Positions 32,650 through 42,331 of a DNA stretch of 64,000 bases are shown in pieces; position 1 is the stretch's first letter, and every line of letters starts with the position of its first letter. Both the position numbers and the translations under genes were made by a program. The DNA lies in contig NZ_LFRI01000415.1 of assembly GCF_001447195.1 (NCBI RefSeq), positions 1 through 64,000 on the forward strand, given 5' to 3'. The notes beneath the pieces were generated by a model. The model was not told the origin of the DNA. It saw nothing but the letters and a program-made list of their open reading frames with translations, and made no database searches. This DNA is from Aquabacterium parvum. Lineage in GTDB: Bacteria; Pseudomonadota; Gammaproteobacteria; Burkholderiales; Burkholderiaceae_C.

Positions 32650-32869
32650 GCGCGCAGTCAGGGGTTCACGAGGGTTCCAGTCAAACGTCGGCTGCCGGAT
32701 CGGTCAGGGAGTGTTTCTCAACGCGTCCGATCAAGGCAGCGGGTTATAGCATGCCGGCCTGTTGCACAAGGCGGTCCAAACGGCAGAGCGCGCGCATCAA
32801 CGGCGTCAAACAGGGATCAAAACCGGTGCCCGGCACGCACCACGAACATGGCTGGCAAAATCCCGTCCC

Positions 32870-33982
32870 ATGCCGCGTCCGCTAGAAGCCCTGATCCACC
32901 TCGATGCCCTCAGGCACAACCTCGTCCGCACCCGCGAATGCGCCCCGGATGCGCGAATCTGGGCGGTGGTCAAGGCCAACGCCTACGGTCACGGCCTGGA
33001 GCGCGCCTTCGAAGGCCTGCGCGCAGCCGACGGCTTCGCGCTGCTGGACATCGCCGAAGCGCGCAAGTTGCGCGAGATGGACTGGCGCGGCCCCATCCTG
33101 CTGCTCGAAGGCGTGTTCGACGCACGCGACCTGGAGTGGTGTTCGCGCCTGGACCTGTGGCACGTGGTGCACTGCGAACAGCAGATCGACTGGCTGGCGC
33201 AGCACAAAACCGAGTGGCCCCAGCGCGTTTTCCTCAAGATGAACACGGGCATGAACCGCCTGGGTTTCACGCCACAGGCCTTTCGCAATGCCTGGCTGCG
33301 CCTGAGCGCCCTGCCCCAGGTCGACGAGGTCTCGTTCATCACGCATTTTTCCGATGCCGACGGTCCACGGGGCATCGCCCACCAAGCCGAGGTCTTTCAC
33401 CACCACACGGCCGATCTCAGCGGCGAGCGCAGCCTGTGCAACAGCGCCGCGACCCTGCGACACGCCCACGATCCGAAAATCCGGGGCGATTGGGTTCGCC
33501 CAGGCGTGATGCTCTACGGCGCCTCGCCCGACCACCCCGAGCACGATGCCGATCACTGGGGCCTGCAGCCGGCCATGACACTGCACTCCAAGCTGATCGG
33601 GGTGCAGCACCTGCGCGCTGGTGACACCATCGGCTACGGCAGCCGCTTCACCGCGGAGCAAGACATGCGCATTGGTGTGGTCGCCTGCGGTTACGCCGAC
33701 GGCTACCCCCGCCACGCGCCCGACGGCACGCCGGTGCTGGTCGACGGCGTGGTGACCGGCGTCGTCGGACGCGTGTCGATGGACATGATCACGGTGGACA
33801 TCAGTCACATCCCCCAAGCCGTGATCGGCACCGAGGTGACCCTGTGGGGACGCGGTCCGCACGGCAGTTCGCTGCAGATCGACGAGGTGGCGCGGCACGC
33901 CGGCACCATCGGCTACGAGCTGATGTGCGCCCTGTCGCCACGGGTGCCGGTGCAGGCCATCGACGCCCATGGCGCGGCGTGA
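32870..33982 (+). CDS. alr: Alanine racemase
   Basis: This 370-aa PLP enzyme supplies D-alanine for peptidoglycan. The PLP lysine is in [13 protein letters not shown] (about 28-40) and the catalytic tyrosine in [11 protein letters not shown] (about 260). [11 protein letters not shown] and [12 protein letters not shown] are also present. The ATG at 32870 ([17 protein letters not shown]) is the family start; the longer frame upstream is not coding. It is followed 46 bp later by the thioesterase and then radA. Confidence 0.96.
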   Translation: MPRPLEALIHLDALRHNLVRTRECAPDARIWAVVKANAYGHGLERAFEGLRAADGFALLDIAEARKLREMDWRGPILLLEGVFDARDLEWCSRLDLWHVVHCEQQIDWLAQHKTEWPQRVFLKMNTGMNRLGFTPQAFRNAWLRLSALPQVDEVSFITHFSDADGPRGIAHQAEVFHHHTADLSGERSLCNSAATLRHAHDPKIRGDWVRPGVMLYGASPDHPEHDADHWGLQPAMTLHSKLIGVQHLRAGDTIGYGSRFTAEQDMRIGVVACGYADGYPRHAPDGTPVLVDGVVTGVVGRVSMDMITVDISHIPQAVIGTEVTLWGRGPHGSSLQIDEVARHAGTIGYELMCALSPRVPVQAIDAHGAA

Positions 33983-34027
33983 ACCTTGCTTGCCCGGGCG
34001 CCCTATCCAACACAAGAAGAACCCCGC

Positions 34028-34570
34028 ATGATGGACTCCGACTCCCAACGCCACCAACTGCGCATGACCGTGCTCATGACGCCGGACATGGCCAACTTCT
34101 CCGGCAACGTGCACGGTGGCACCATCCTCAAGCTGCTTGACCAGGTGGCCTACGCCTGCGCCGCACGCTGGGCTGGCTGCTACGTCGTCACCTTGTCAGT
34201 GGACCAGGTGACCTTCCGCCAGCCCATCCATGTGGGCGAACTGGTGACCTTCCTGGCCTCCGTGAACTACACCGGCAACTCGTCGATGGAGATCGGCATC
34301 AAGGTCGTGACCGAGAACATCCGCACCCAGGTGGTGCGCCATGCCCAGAGCTGCTTTTTCACCATGGTGGCGGTCGATGATCAATCGCGTCCCACGGCCG
34401 TGACCCCGCTGACGCCCAGCACCCCTGACGAGAAGCGCCGCTTCGAGGCGGCCAAGTTGCGTCGTCAGCTGCGCCAGGAACTCGACCGGCGCTTTCGTGC
34501 CATCCAGAGCAGTGGCGCCGACCCGGCCGCGTCGACCCCCCAAGCCGCTGATGGCGACACCCAGGCCTGA
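34028..34570 (+). CDS. Acyl-CoA thioesterase, YciA/BFIT type
   Basis: The 180-aa single hotdog protein has MANFSGNVHGGTILKLLDQV, the conserved catalytic segment, then VVTLSVDQVTFRQPIHVGE and MEIGIKVVTENI. Such enzymes hydrolyse acyl-CoAs as hexamers. A charged C-terminal tail follows the fold. Two ATGs stand in tandem (34028, 34031). Co-directional with alr and radA (3 bp gap). Confidence 0.88.
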   Translation: MMDSDSQRHQLRMTVLMTPDMANFSGNVHGGTILKLLDQVAYACAARWAGCYVVTLSVDQVTFRQPIHVGELVTFLASVNYTGNSSMEIGIKVVTENIRTQVVRHAQSCFFTMVAVDDQSRPTAVTPLTPSTPDEKRRFEAAKLRRQLRQELDRRFRAIQSSGADPAASTPQAADGDTQA

Positions 34571-34573
34571 GGC

Positions 34574-35944
34574 ATGGCGCGAGACAAGACCCTGTTCGTC
34601 TGCCGCGAGTGCGGCGGCACCAGCCCCAAGTGGCTGGGCAAGTGCCCGCATTGCAACGCCTGGAACACGCTGGACGAGGCCCGCGCCGAGCCCACGGGCG
34701 GCAAGAACCGCATGCAGGCCATGGCGCGCGGCCTCAACGCCGCGCAGCCCGTGACCACGCTGTCGGACATCGAAGCGGCCGAAGTCTCGCGCACACCCAC
34801 CGGGCTGGAAGAGCTCGACCGTGTGTTGGGGGGTGGCATCGTGGCGGGGGGCGTCGTGCTGATCGGGGGCGACCCGGGCATCGGCAAGTCGACCCTGCTG
34901 CTGCAGGCGCTCGATGCCTTGTCACGCCAGATGAAGGTGCTCTACGTCACCGGTGAAGAAAGCGGCGCCCAGGTGGCGCTGCGCGCTCACCGCCTCGGGC
35001 TCGATGGCTCGAAGGTGCGGGTGCAGGCCGAGATCCAGCTGGAGAACATCATCGCCACGCTGGAGGCCGAACAGCCCTCGTTCTGTGTGATCGACTCCAT
35101 CCAGACGCTGTTCTCGGACCAGCTGAGTTCGGCACCGGGCTCGGTCGCCCAGGTGCGCGAATGTGCCGCTCACCTCACGCGCGTGGCCAAGGCATCGGGC
35201 TGCACCGTGGTGCTGGTGGGCCACGTCACGAAAGAAGGCTCGCTGGCTGGCCCGCGCGTGCTCGAACACATCGTCGACACGGTGCTGTATTTCGAGGGCG
35301 ACACGCACAGCAGCTTCCGGCTGGTGCGCGCCATCAAGAACCGCTTCGGCGCGGTCAACGAGATCGGCGTCTTCGCGATGACCGACAAGGGCCTCAAGGG
35401 CGTCACCAACCCCAGCGCCATCTTTTTGTCCACGCACAGCGAGCCGGTACCGGGCTCCTGCGTGCTGGTCACGCTCGAAGGCACGCGGCCGATGCTGGTC
35501 GAGATCCAGGCGCTGGTCGACAGCGGCGGCCCCAGCCCCCGGCGCCTGAGCGTGGGCCTGGAGCGCGACCGCCTGGCCATGCTGCTGGCCGTGCTGCACC
35601 GCCACGCAGGCATGGCCTGTTTCGATCAGGACGTGTTCGTCAACGCGGTGGGCGGCGTGCGCATCAGCGAGCCGGCGGCCGACCTGGCTGTGCTGCTGGC
35701 GATCCAGAGCAGCCTGCGCGGCAAGCCACTGCCCAAGGGCTTCATCGCTTTTGGCGAAGTGGGCCTGGCCGGTGAGGTGCGCCCCGCCCCACGCGGGCAG
35801 GAGCGCCTGAAGGAGGCCGCCAAGCTGGGCTTTTCGGTGGCCATCGTGCCCAAGGCCAACGCCCCCAAGAAACCCATCGAGGGGCTGACCATTCACGCGG
35901 TCGATCGCATTGAAGAAGCGATCGACCGGGTGCGCGAACTCTGA
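34574..35944 (+). CDS. radA: DNA repair protein RadA
   Basis: This 456-aa RecA-like branch-migration helicase has an N-terminal C4 zinc motif (CRECGGTSPKWLGKCPHC), Walker A GGDPGIGKSTLLLQ at about 96, the RadA KNRFG motif (IKNRFGAVNE) and a C-terminal Lon-like domain (PLPKGFIAFGEVGLAGEVRP). It processes recombination intermediates. Length is normal. It is convergent with the solute-binding-like gene. Confidence 0.97.
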   Translation: MARDKTLFVCRECGGTSPKWLGKCPHCNAWNTLDEARAEPTGGKNRMQAMARGLNAAQPVTTLSDIEAAEVSRTPTGLEELDRVLGGGIVAGGVVLIGGDPGIGKSTLLLQALDALSRQMKVLYVTGEESGAQVALRAHRLGLDGSKVRVQAEIQLENIIATLEAEQPSFCVIDSIQTLFSDQLSSAPGSVAQVRECAAHLTRVAKASGCTVVLVGHVTKEGSLAGPRVLEHIVDTVLYFEGDTHSSFRLVRAIKNRFGAVNEIGVFAMTDKGLKGVTNPSAIFLSTHSEPVPGSCVLVTLEGTRPMLVEIQALVDSGGPSPRRLSVGLERDRLAMLLAVLHRHAGMACFDQDVFVNAVGGVRISEPAADLAVLLAIQSSLRGKPLPKGFIAFGEVGLAGEVRPAPRGQERLKEAAKLGFSVAIVPKANAPKKPIEGLTIHAVDRIEEAIDRVREL

Positions 35945-36005
35945 ACCCGCCTCATGCGGGCCGAACCCGTGCAGGCCACGCCGGCTTGCACGCAGTCCTG
36001 GTTGG

Positions 36006-37061
36006 TCAGCCTTCTTCGTTGGCCGACTTGCACTCGGCTTCAGCCGGGTTGACCGAGCAACGCACCTTCTTGATCACCGACAGGCCGCGCTTGTCGTACA
36101 CGCCCTGGCCCAGGATGGCCAGGCGCGACTCCTGCAGCATGGTGTTGTACTGGCGGGTCTGGTCGGCGCTCAGGTCGATCCAGGCGCTGCCGGGGATGCT
36201 GGCGTCGGCGTTGCCGATCAGGGCCATGGCGCGGTCGAACTGACCGGCCCAGTAGCCGCGCGACTTCTCGCCGAAGCCGGCCGGGAACTTGGCGGGGTTG
36301 AGCACCACCTGGTAGGTCAGGATCATCAGCGGGAAGCGCGCGATGCCGCCCTTGGCGCCCAGCCCCTTGTTCAGTTCAAGCGGTTTGTAGGCCAGCGTGG
36401 GCGCGGCGATCATGTCCAGGCCGCCCGAGTTGAACTGGGTGGCGAAGTTGTTGATGTCGGCCGACACGGGCTGGGCCTTGATGCGCTGGATCATCAGCGA
36501 CTGGGCCTTGTCGTGGTCGAACGAAGCGATCTTCTTGCCGGCCAGGGCTTCGACGGTGTTGATGCTGCGGTCGCGCACCATCGGGTAGGCCGCGCCGAAC
36601 GGGAAGATGCCGCCGACTTCCGTGCTGCCTTGGGTCATCAGGCCGGCGGCCTGGGGGGCGGCAAACGTTTGCACGACCTTGCGCACCACGTCGTAGCTGG
36701 CGGGCATGTCGATCTTGCCGTCACGGATGACGGTGGTCGCGCCCAGTGTGTCGATGGAAGCGGCCACACCGTTGAACTCACGGGTGCGGAATGCCGTGGC
36801 CATCAGCGCGTCGCACTGGCCCGAGCGGAAGTCGGCCGTGGCCGTGGCTTCGTTGTTGTAGGCCTTGAGCTCCAGGCTGGCGCCCTCCTTCTGCATGGCC
36901 AGGGCGTAGTCCTTGGCCATGTTGTAGGCGTCACCGGTGGCGCCGACGATGTCGAAGACACAGACCTTTTGGCCAGCGTGGGCAGACAGCGAGCAGGCGA
37001 TCAGGGCCAGGGCAGCGCCGGTGCGCAAGGCAAAGCGTTGGGGAGCATGTTGAGCGTTCAT
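36006..37061 (-). CDS. Periplasmic solute-binding-like protein (DUF6091-type)
   Basis: The 351-aa secreted protein has a signal peptide ending SAHAGQ (about 28). The mature part KVCVFDIVGATGDAYNMAKD, CDALMATAFRTREF and AGLMTQGSTEVGGIFPFG matches proteins annotated as putative solute-binding (DUF6091), with a two-lobed periplasmic-binding look. No transporter genes are adjacent and the ligand is unknown. A GAGAAGA SD precedes the ATG at 37061. Confidence 0.7.
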   Translation of the reverse strand: MNAQHAPQRFALRTGAALALIACSLSAHAGQKVCVFDIVGATGDAYNMAKDYALAMQKEGASLELKAYNNEATATADFRSGQCDALMATAFRTREFNGVAASIDTLGATTVIRDGKIDMPASYDVVRKVVQTFAAPQAAGLMTQGSTEVGGIFPFGAAYPMVRDRSINTVEALAGKKIASFDHDKAQSLMIQRIKAQPVSADINNFATQFNSGGLDMIAAPTLAYKPLELNKGLGAKGGIARFPLMILTYQVVLNPAKFPAGFGEKSRGYWAGQFDRAMALIGNADASIPGSAWIDLSADQTRQYNTMLQESRLAILGQGVYDKRGLSVIKKVRCSVNPAEAECKSANEEG

Positions 37062-37298
37062 GGGATCTTCTCTCCGGTTTGGAAACGAAGCCGCGATCCT
37101 AGGAACGCCTCCCGGGAGCCTGTAACGACTTGCTGCGATGTCTCGCCATGCGCAAGCCGCGCCTCCCTGGGAAGGCTGCCCCGGCTCGACAACTGTCACG
37201 ACCGCACACACATCGCCAGCGCCTTGTGACAACAGCCCGTTCGCGCGTGGGCAGCCTCAGCCTCGGCGCACCACCGGCACCACGTCACAGGTGCCAAG

Positions 37299-38861
37299 TC
37301 ACCGGCGCAACATCTGCTTGAGCTTCAAACCGGTGGCGGCCAACACACCGAAGTACACGACCGCCGCCGCCACCAGGCAGGCCGCCAGCAGGCCGATGCG
37401 CACGAAGGGCTGGGCACGCAGCCCGATCCAGTCGATGTGCGTGGCGGCCCACCACATGCCCACGCCCAGCAGCGCGGTGGCCAGCACCACCCGCAGGGCA
37501 AAGCCCAGCCAGCCAGGCGCCGGGTCGTAGCGCCCGGACTTCTTGAGCCCGCGCAACAGCCAGGCCGCGTTGACCAGCGAAGCCAGACCGATGGACAAGG
37601 CCAGGCCAGCTTGCTGGAACATCGGCACGAAAACCACGTTGAGCACCTGCGTGAGCACCAGCACCGCGATGCCGATGCGCACCGGCGTGCGGATGTCCTG
37701 CGCGGCGTAAAAGCCCGGCGCCAGGATCTTGATCGACACCAGGCCCATCAGGCCCACGCCATACCCCATCAACGCCCGCACCGTCTGCGCGACGTCGGCA
37801 TCCTGGAAGGCCCCATAGTGGTAGAGCACCGCCACCAGCGGTGTCGGAAAGACGAGCAGCGCCACGGCGCACGGCAGCGCCAGCATCACCACCAGGCGCA
37901 GCCCCCAATCCAGCAGGGCTGAAAACTGCTTCGTGTCGCCCCCCGCCTGCGCCCGCGAGAGCTGCGGCAACAGCACCACGCCCAGGGCCACGCCCAACAT
38001 CGCGGTGGGGAACTCCATCAAGCGATCGGCAAAGGTCAGCCAGGACACAGCCCCGGCCCCCAGGTGCGAGGCGATCTGCGTGTTGACCAGCAGCGACAGC
38101 TGCGCCACCGACACGCCCAGCAGCGCCGGCGCCATCTGACGCAGGATGCGGTGCACGCCGTCGTGGTGCCAGGCCTTGCGCAGGCCGCCCAGCGTCAAAC
38201 CGATGCGCGGCAGCACGCCCCGGCGGCGCAGCGCCGGCACCTGGATGCCCAGCTGCAGCACCCCGCCCAGCATCACGCCGATGGCGACCGCCAGCACCGG
38301 ATCGAACCCCCAGCGGCGAAACAGCGGCGCGCCCAGCACCGTCGCGGTGATGACCGACACATTGAGCAGCACGGGCGTGGCCGCCGGCACGGCGAAGTGC
38401 CCCCAGGTGTTGAGGATGCCCGCGCTCAAGGCCACCAGCGACATGAAACCGATGTAGGGAAACATCCAGCGCGTCATCAGCACGGCCATGTCGAAGCCGC
38501 CGCTTTCCTGCAGGCCAGAGGCCATGAGCCAGACCAGCACGGGCGCGCCGATCACGCCCAGCACCGACACCACCAGCAGGGCCCAGAACAGCACCGTGGC
38601 CACGGCGTCGATCAGGCCTTTGGTGGCCTCTTCACCTTGCTTGACGCGCGTTTCGCCCAAGATGGGCACGAAAGCCTGCGAAAAAGCCCCTTCGGCGAAC
38701 AAGCGGCGCAGCAGGTTGGGAATGCGAAACGCCACCTGGAAGGCGTCGGTGGTGGCGCTGGCCCCGAAGTACGAGGCAAAGAGCTGCTCGCGAACCAGGC
38801 CGGTGATGCGCGACGCCAGGGTCAGCAGGGAGACGATGGAGGCGGATTTCAGCAGGCTCAT
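37299..38861 (-). CDS. murJ: Lipid II flippase MurJ
   Basis: This 520-aa MOP-superfamily protein has about 14 transmembrane segments and moves lipid II across the inner membrane. Signatures are SRITGLVREQLFASYFGAS, FRIPNLLRRLFAEGAFSQAF and the essential basic residues along the central cavity. It is full length and divergent from rpsT, a common Burkholderiales arrangement. Confidence 0.96.
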   Translation of the reverse strand: MSLLKSASIVSLLTLASRITGLVREQLFASYFGASATTDAFQVAFRIPNLLRRLFAEGAFSQAFVPILGETRVKQGEEATKGLIDAVATVLFWALLVVSVLGVIGAPVLVWLMASGLQESGGFDMAVLMTRWMFPYIGFMSLVALSAGILNTWGHFAVPAATPVLLNVSVITATVLGAPLFRRWGFDPVLAVAIGVMLGGVLQLGIQVPALRRRGVLPRIGLTLGGLRKAWHHDGVHRILRQMAPALLGVSVAQLSLLVNTQIASHLGAGAVSWLTFADRLMEFPTAMLGVALGVVLLPQLSRAQAGGDTKQFSALLDWGLRLVVMLALPCAVALLVFPTPLVAVLYHYGAFQDADVAQTVRALMGYGVGLMGLVSIKILAPGFYAAQDIRTPVRIGIAVLVLTQVLNVVFVPMFQQAGLALSIGLASLVNAAWLLRGLKKSGRYDPAPGWLGFALRVVLATALLGVGMWWAATHIDWIGLRAQPFVRIGLLAACLVAAAVVYFGVLAATGLKLKQMLRR

Positions 38862-38892
38862 GGCCCATTATAGGAAGCGCCCCCGGCACAAC

Positions 38893-38921
38893 TTGTCGCC
38901 TGGGCACAGCCGTGGTAGACT
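38893..38921 (+). promoter_or_regulatory. rpsT promoter
   Basis: TTGTCG (38893-38898), a 17-bp spacer and TAGACT (38916-38921) form a sigma-70-type promoter about 120 bp before the S20 start codon. Confidence 0.7.
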
Positions 38922-39011
38922 CTGCGGTTCTTTAAACCTGCCGCTTTTGCGCGGGTGCGAATCGAGGCAGCCGAATGGTTTGGCGATCTCGGGCATCCAC
39001 AAAAGTGTTGC

Positions 39012-39029
39012 GCGCTGGTTCACCAGCGC
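39012..39029 (+). promoter_or_regulatory. Leader hairpin before rpsT start
   Basis: GCGCTGG (39012-39018) pairs with CCAGCGC (39023-39029) around TTCA. It ends 12 nt before the start codon, next to the weak SD (GAG). Its place fits translational control, known for S20 in E. coli, but the structure is not conserved evidence. Confidence 0.4.
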
Positions 39030-39041
39030 AATGAGCTCACC

Positions 39042-39335
39042 ATGGCATCTGCATCCAAAGCCAAGAAGACCGTCCGCATCGCCTCCGGTCGCAAGCGCGT
39101 TCGCCAGGACGTCAAGCTGAACGCCGCCAACTCGGCCCTGCGCTCGAAGTTCCGCACCGCCATCAAGGGCGTGCTCAAGGCCGTCAAGGCCGGCGACAAG
39201 ACCCAGGCCGCTGCCGCCTTCAAGACCGCTCAATCCGTGATCGACTCGATCGCCGACAAGGGCATCTTCCACAAGAACAAGGCCGCTCGCCACAAGAGCC
39301 GCCTGTCGGCCAAGATCAAGGCCATCGCTGCCTGA
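39042..39335 (+). CDS. rpsT: 30S ribosomal protein S20
   Basis: This 97-aa basic helical protein binds 16S rRNA. It starts [19 protein letters not shown] and ends [21 protein letters not shown], the family pattern. The ATG at 39042 was chosen for the family start. It has its own promoter and terminator. Confidence 0.96.
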   Translation: MASASKAKKTVRIASGRKRVRQDVKLNAANSALRSKFRTAIKGVLKAVKAGDKTQAAAAFKTAQSVIDSIADKGIFHKNKAARHKSRLSAKIKAIAA

Positions 39336-39380
39336 TCTGTCGCCTGACGGCAAACGGGGCTGACGAGCCCCGGACACGAC

Positions 39381-39415
39381 AAAGCCCGCGCAACGCCGTT
39401 GACGCGGGCTTTTTC
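39381..39415 (+). terminator. rpsT terminator
   Basis: AAAGCCCGCG (39381-39390) pairs with CGCGGGCTTT (39403-39412), followed by T residues. It is a strong intrinsic terminator 45 bp after rpsT and also faces the end of the DUF3579 gene. Confidence 0.9.
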
Positions 39416-39436
39416 TTGGGGGCTCGCGCCCTGCCC

Positions 39437-39778
39437 TCACCCACGTGGGGCGTCAGGCAACAAACAAGCTTCGAGCACCTGCAACTCGTTGTCGCGGGCG
39501 AAGTTCATGACGAAGTCCCAGGCCATGGGTTCAAGGTCGCGCAAGGCTTCGTTGACGACCACGCATTTGACGTTGTCCACGCTGGTGGGGACGCAGTAGG
39601 GCGAATAGCCGATGTGGGCCAGGGGGCCCGACATGCCACCTGGCTTGAAGCAGGACATGGCGCCGGCGAGGCGCTCTGCCCAGTCGCTGGGGCGAAAGGT
39701 GCGGCCCTGTTGGGTCAGGCCCAGGATGAAGACTTCTCGGGGTTTGGGGGTGCGTTCTGGCAATGAGGGCGTCGACAC
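39437..39778 (-). CDS. DUF3579 protein
   Basis: The 113-aa protein has the DUF3579 core: VFILGLTQQGRTFRPSDWAE, GGMSGPLAHIGYSPYC, VKCVVVNEALRDLEPMAWDF and ELQVLEACLLP. The family is confined largely to beta-proteobacteria and has no known role. A GTG start at 39778 with GGAAG upstream gives the family length; the longer open frame to 40006 is Arg/Pro-rich and not coding. It is divergent from argD. Confidence 0.85.
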   Translation of the reverse strand: MSTPSLPERTPKPREVFILGLTQQGRTFRPSDWAERLAGAMSCFKPGGMSGPLAHIGYSPYCVPTSVDNVKCVVVNEALRDLEPMAWDFVMNFARDNELQVLEACLLPDAPRG

Positions 39779-40147
39779 GGTGGCGCTTCCGACGTGCTGT
39801 TCAATGGGTGAATTGACAGGCGCAGGGCCAGATTGTGTCTGGCGTCTGCGGGGAACCAGCAGGGCAGACCGCGGGTAGCGGACTGCCACACTGGGTGATG
39901 GCCACCTCCCGGATCGATGGGACTCGGGTGTTGCCATGCGGACAGGTCGTGATTGTCGCGGATGCGAAGGCCTGCTGCAACTTGGATGCCAGCAATCCAA
40001 GGGCATTGCGGGGTGGGCGCCACTTCACGGGCCCGTGCGGCGCCCCATTTCGCGACCGGCGGGCACCGCCGAACCCAGGGTTCGCACCAGGGCGGACGCC
40101 CGATATTGCATAGAATGTTTGGTCCCACACCTCACCGAGCCACGCTC
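39779..40147. other. Intergenic region between DUF3579 gene and argD
   Basis: The 369-bp stretch has no convincing gene. TAGAAT at 40111-40116, 31 bp before argD, is a possible -10 but lacks a good -35. Promoters for both divergent genes must lie here. No riboswitch or arginine-operator pattern was recognised. Confidence 0.5.
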
Positions 40148-41350
40148 ATGAACGCCCCAGTCAACGCCATGCCCCATGTGATGCCCACCTATGGCCGTCT
40201 GCCCGTCGCCCTGTCGCACGGCCAAGGCGCCGAAGTCTGGGACACCGAGGGCCGACGTTACCTGGACGCGCTCTCCGGCATCGCGGTCAACACGCTGGGG
40301 CACAACCACGCCAAGTTGGTGCCCGCCCTGCAGGACCAGGTCAGCAAGATGATCCACTGCTGCAACTACTACCAGGTGCCGCTGCAGGAAGAGCTGGCCC
40401 GCCTGCTGGTGGAGCGCTCGGGCCTGACCAACGTCTTTTTCTGCAACTCGGGCCTGGAAGCCAACGAGGCCGCGCTGAAGATCGCACGCAAGTTCGGCCA
40501 CGACAAGGGCATCGACCGCGCCGAGGTGGTGGTCTACGAGAAGGCCTTCCACGGCCGCTCGATCGCCACGCTGTCGGCCACGGGCAACCCCAAGGTGCAC
40601 GCCGGCTTCGAGCCGCTGGTCGAAGGCTTTGTGCGCGTGCCGCTCAACGACATCGAGGCACTTGAAGAAGTTGCCCGCACCCGCCCGAACGTGACGGCGG
40701 TGTTCCTGGAGGTGATCCAGGGCGAAGGCGGCATCAACCCGGCTCGCGTCGAATACCTGCAAGCCATCCGCGCCTTGTGTGACAAACAAGGCTGGCTGCT
40801 GATGCTCGACGAGGTGCAATGCGGCATCGGGCGCACCGGCAAGTGGTTCGCGCACCAGTGGGCCGGCATCCAGCCGGACGTCATGCCGCTGGCCAAGGGC
40901 CTGGGCTCGGGGGTGCCGGTGGGCGCGGTGGTGTGTGGCCCCAAGGCGGCCGATGTGCTCAAGCCGGGCAACCACGGCACCACCTTTGGCGGCAACCCGC
41001 TGGCCATGCGCGCAGGCGTCGAGACCATCACCATCATGGAAGAAGACCAACTGCTGGCCAACGCCCAGCACGTGGGCGAGCACCTGATGGGCGCCCTGCG
41101 CCGCGAGTTGGCCAACGTGGCCGGTGTCACCGAGATCCGTGGACAGGGCCTGATGATCGGCATCGAGCTGGACCGCCCCTGCGGTGTCATCCTCAACCGC
41201 GCGCTCGACGCGGGGTTGCTGCTGAGCGTGACGGCCGACAAGGTCGTGCGCCTGCTGCCGCCGCTGATCTTCACCCCGGCCCACGCCGACGAGCTCGTCG
41301 CCACCCTGGTGCCGCTCATCAAGCAGTTCCTTGCCGAGCCGAAGGCCTGA
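40148..41350 (+). CDS. argD: Acetylornithine aminotransferase
   Basis: This 400-aa class-III PLP transaminase acts in arginine synthesis (N-acetylglutamate semialdehyde to acetylornithine). FFCNSGLEANEAALKIARKF, AFHGRSIATLSATGNPK, LLMLDEVQCGIGRTGKWFA and the PLP-lysine region PLAKGLGSGVPVGAVV are all present. It is followed 42 bp later by argF, so it is probably in an arginine operon. Confidence 0.93.
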   Translation: MNAPVNAMPHVMPTYGRLPVALSHGQGAEVWDTEGRRYLDALSGIAVNTLGHNHAKLVPALQDQVSKMIHCCNYYQVPLQEELARLLVERSGLTNVFFCNSGLEANEAALKIARKFGHDKGIDRAEVVVYEKAFHGRSIATLSATGNPKVHAGFEPLVEGFVRVPLNDIEALEEVARTRPNVTAVFLEVIQGEGGINPARVEYLQAIRALCDKQGWLLMLDEVQCGIGRTGKWFAHQWAGIQPDVMPLAKGLGSGVPVGAVVCGPKAADVLKPGNHGTTFGGNPLAMRAGVETITIMEEDQLLANAQHVGEHLMGALRRELANVAGVTEIRGQGLMIGIELDRPCGVILNRALDAGLLLSVTADKVVRLLPPLIFTPAHADELVATLVPLIKQFLAEPKA

Positions 41351-41392
41351 GCCGTCCGCCCCGCCCCCAGCTCCAACAGACACCCACGCGCC

Positions 41393-42325
41393 ATGAAGCC
41401 CGGAAACAGCCTGATCAAGCACTACCTGCAGTTCAAGGACCTGCGCGCCCCGGAGTACGAGTACCTGTTCCAGCGCGCGGCCAGCATCAAGCAACGCTTC
41501 AAGAACTACGAGAAGTACCAGCCACTGTCGGACCGCACGCTGGCCATGATCTTCGAGAAGGCATCAACGCGCACGCGCGTGAGCTTCGAGGCCGGCATGT
41601 ACCAGATGGGTGGCTCGGTGGTGCACCTGACCACCGACGGCAGCCAGCTGGGCCGCAGCGAGCCGATCGAGGACAGCGCCCGCGTGATCTCGCGCATGGT
41701 CGACATCGTGATGATCCGCACCTACGAGCAAGCCAAGATCGTGAAGTTCGCGGCCAACTCGCGCGTGCCGGTCATCAACGGGCTGACCAACGAGTACCAC
41801 CCCTGCCAGATCCTGGCCGACATCTTCACCTACATCGAGCACCGCGGCTCGATCGCCGGCAAGGTGGTGGCCTGGGTGGGCGATGGCAACAACATGGCCA
41901 ACACCTGGCTGCAGGCGGCCGAGTTGCTGGGCTTCACGGTGCACGTGAGCACGCCCAGCGGCTACGAGATCGACCCCGAGGTGGCCGGCATCTCGAACCC
42001 GGGTTGCTACAAGGTCTTCAAGGACCCGATGGACGCCTGCCGTGGCGCCCACCTGGTGACCACCGACGTGTGGACCAGCATGGGCTTCGAGGCCGAGAAC
42101 GAGGAGCGCAAGAAGGCATTTGCCGACTGGTGCGTGGACGCCGAAATGATGGGCGTGGCCGCAGCCGATGCGCTGTTCATGCACTGCCTGCCAGCCCACC
42201 GTGGCGAAGAGGTCGAAGCCGAGGTGATCGACGGGCCGCAATCGGTGGTTTGGGACGAGGCCGAGAACCGACTGCACGTGCAGAAGGCCCTGATGGAGTA
42301 CCTGCTGCTCGGCCGCATCGGCTGA
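41393..42325 (+). CDS. argF: Ornithine carbamoyltransferase
   Basis: The 310-aa enzyme forms citrulline from ornithine and carbamoyl phosphate. The carbamoyl-phosphate motif is EKASTRTRVSFE, then NEYHPCQILADIFT for HPCQ, and HCLPAHRGEEVEAEV for the ornithine loop. It is anabolic in type and length. It ends six bases from the convergent chemoreceptor gene. Confidence 0.96.
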   Translation: MKPGNSLIKHYLQFKDLRAPEYEYLFQRAASIKQRFKNYEKYQPLSDRTLAMIFEKASTRTRVSFEAGMYQMGGSVVHLTTDGSQLGRSEPIEDSARVISRMVDIVMIRTYEQAKIVKFAANSRVPVINGLTNEYHPCQILADIFTYIEHRGSIAGKVVAWVGDGNNMANTWLQAAELLGFTVHVSTPSGYEIDPEVAGISNPGCYKVFKDPMDACRGAHLVTTDVWTSMGFEAENEERKKAFADWCVDAEMMGVAAADALFMHCLPAHRGEEVEAEVIDGPQSVVWDEAENRLHVQKALMEYLLLGRIG

Positions 42326-42331
42326 GCAGGC

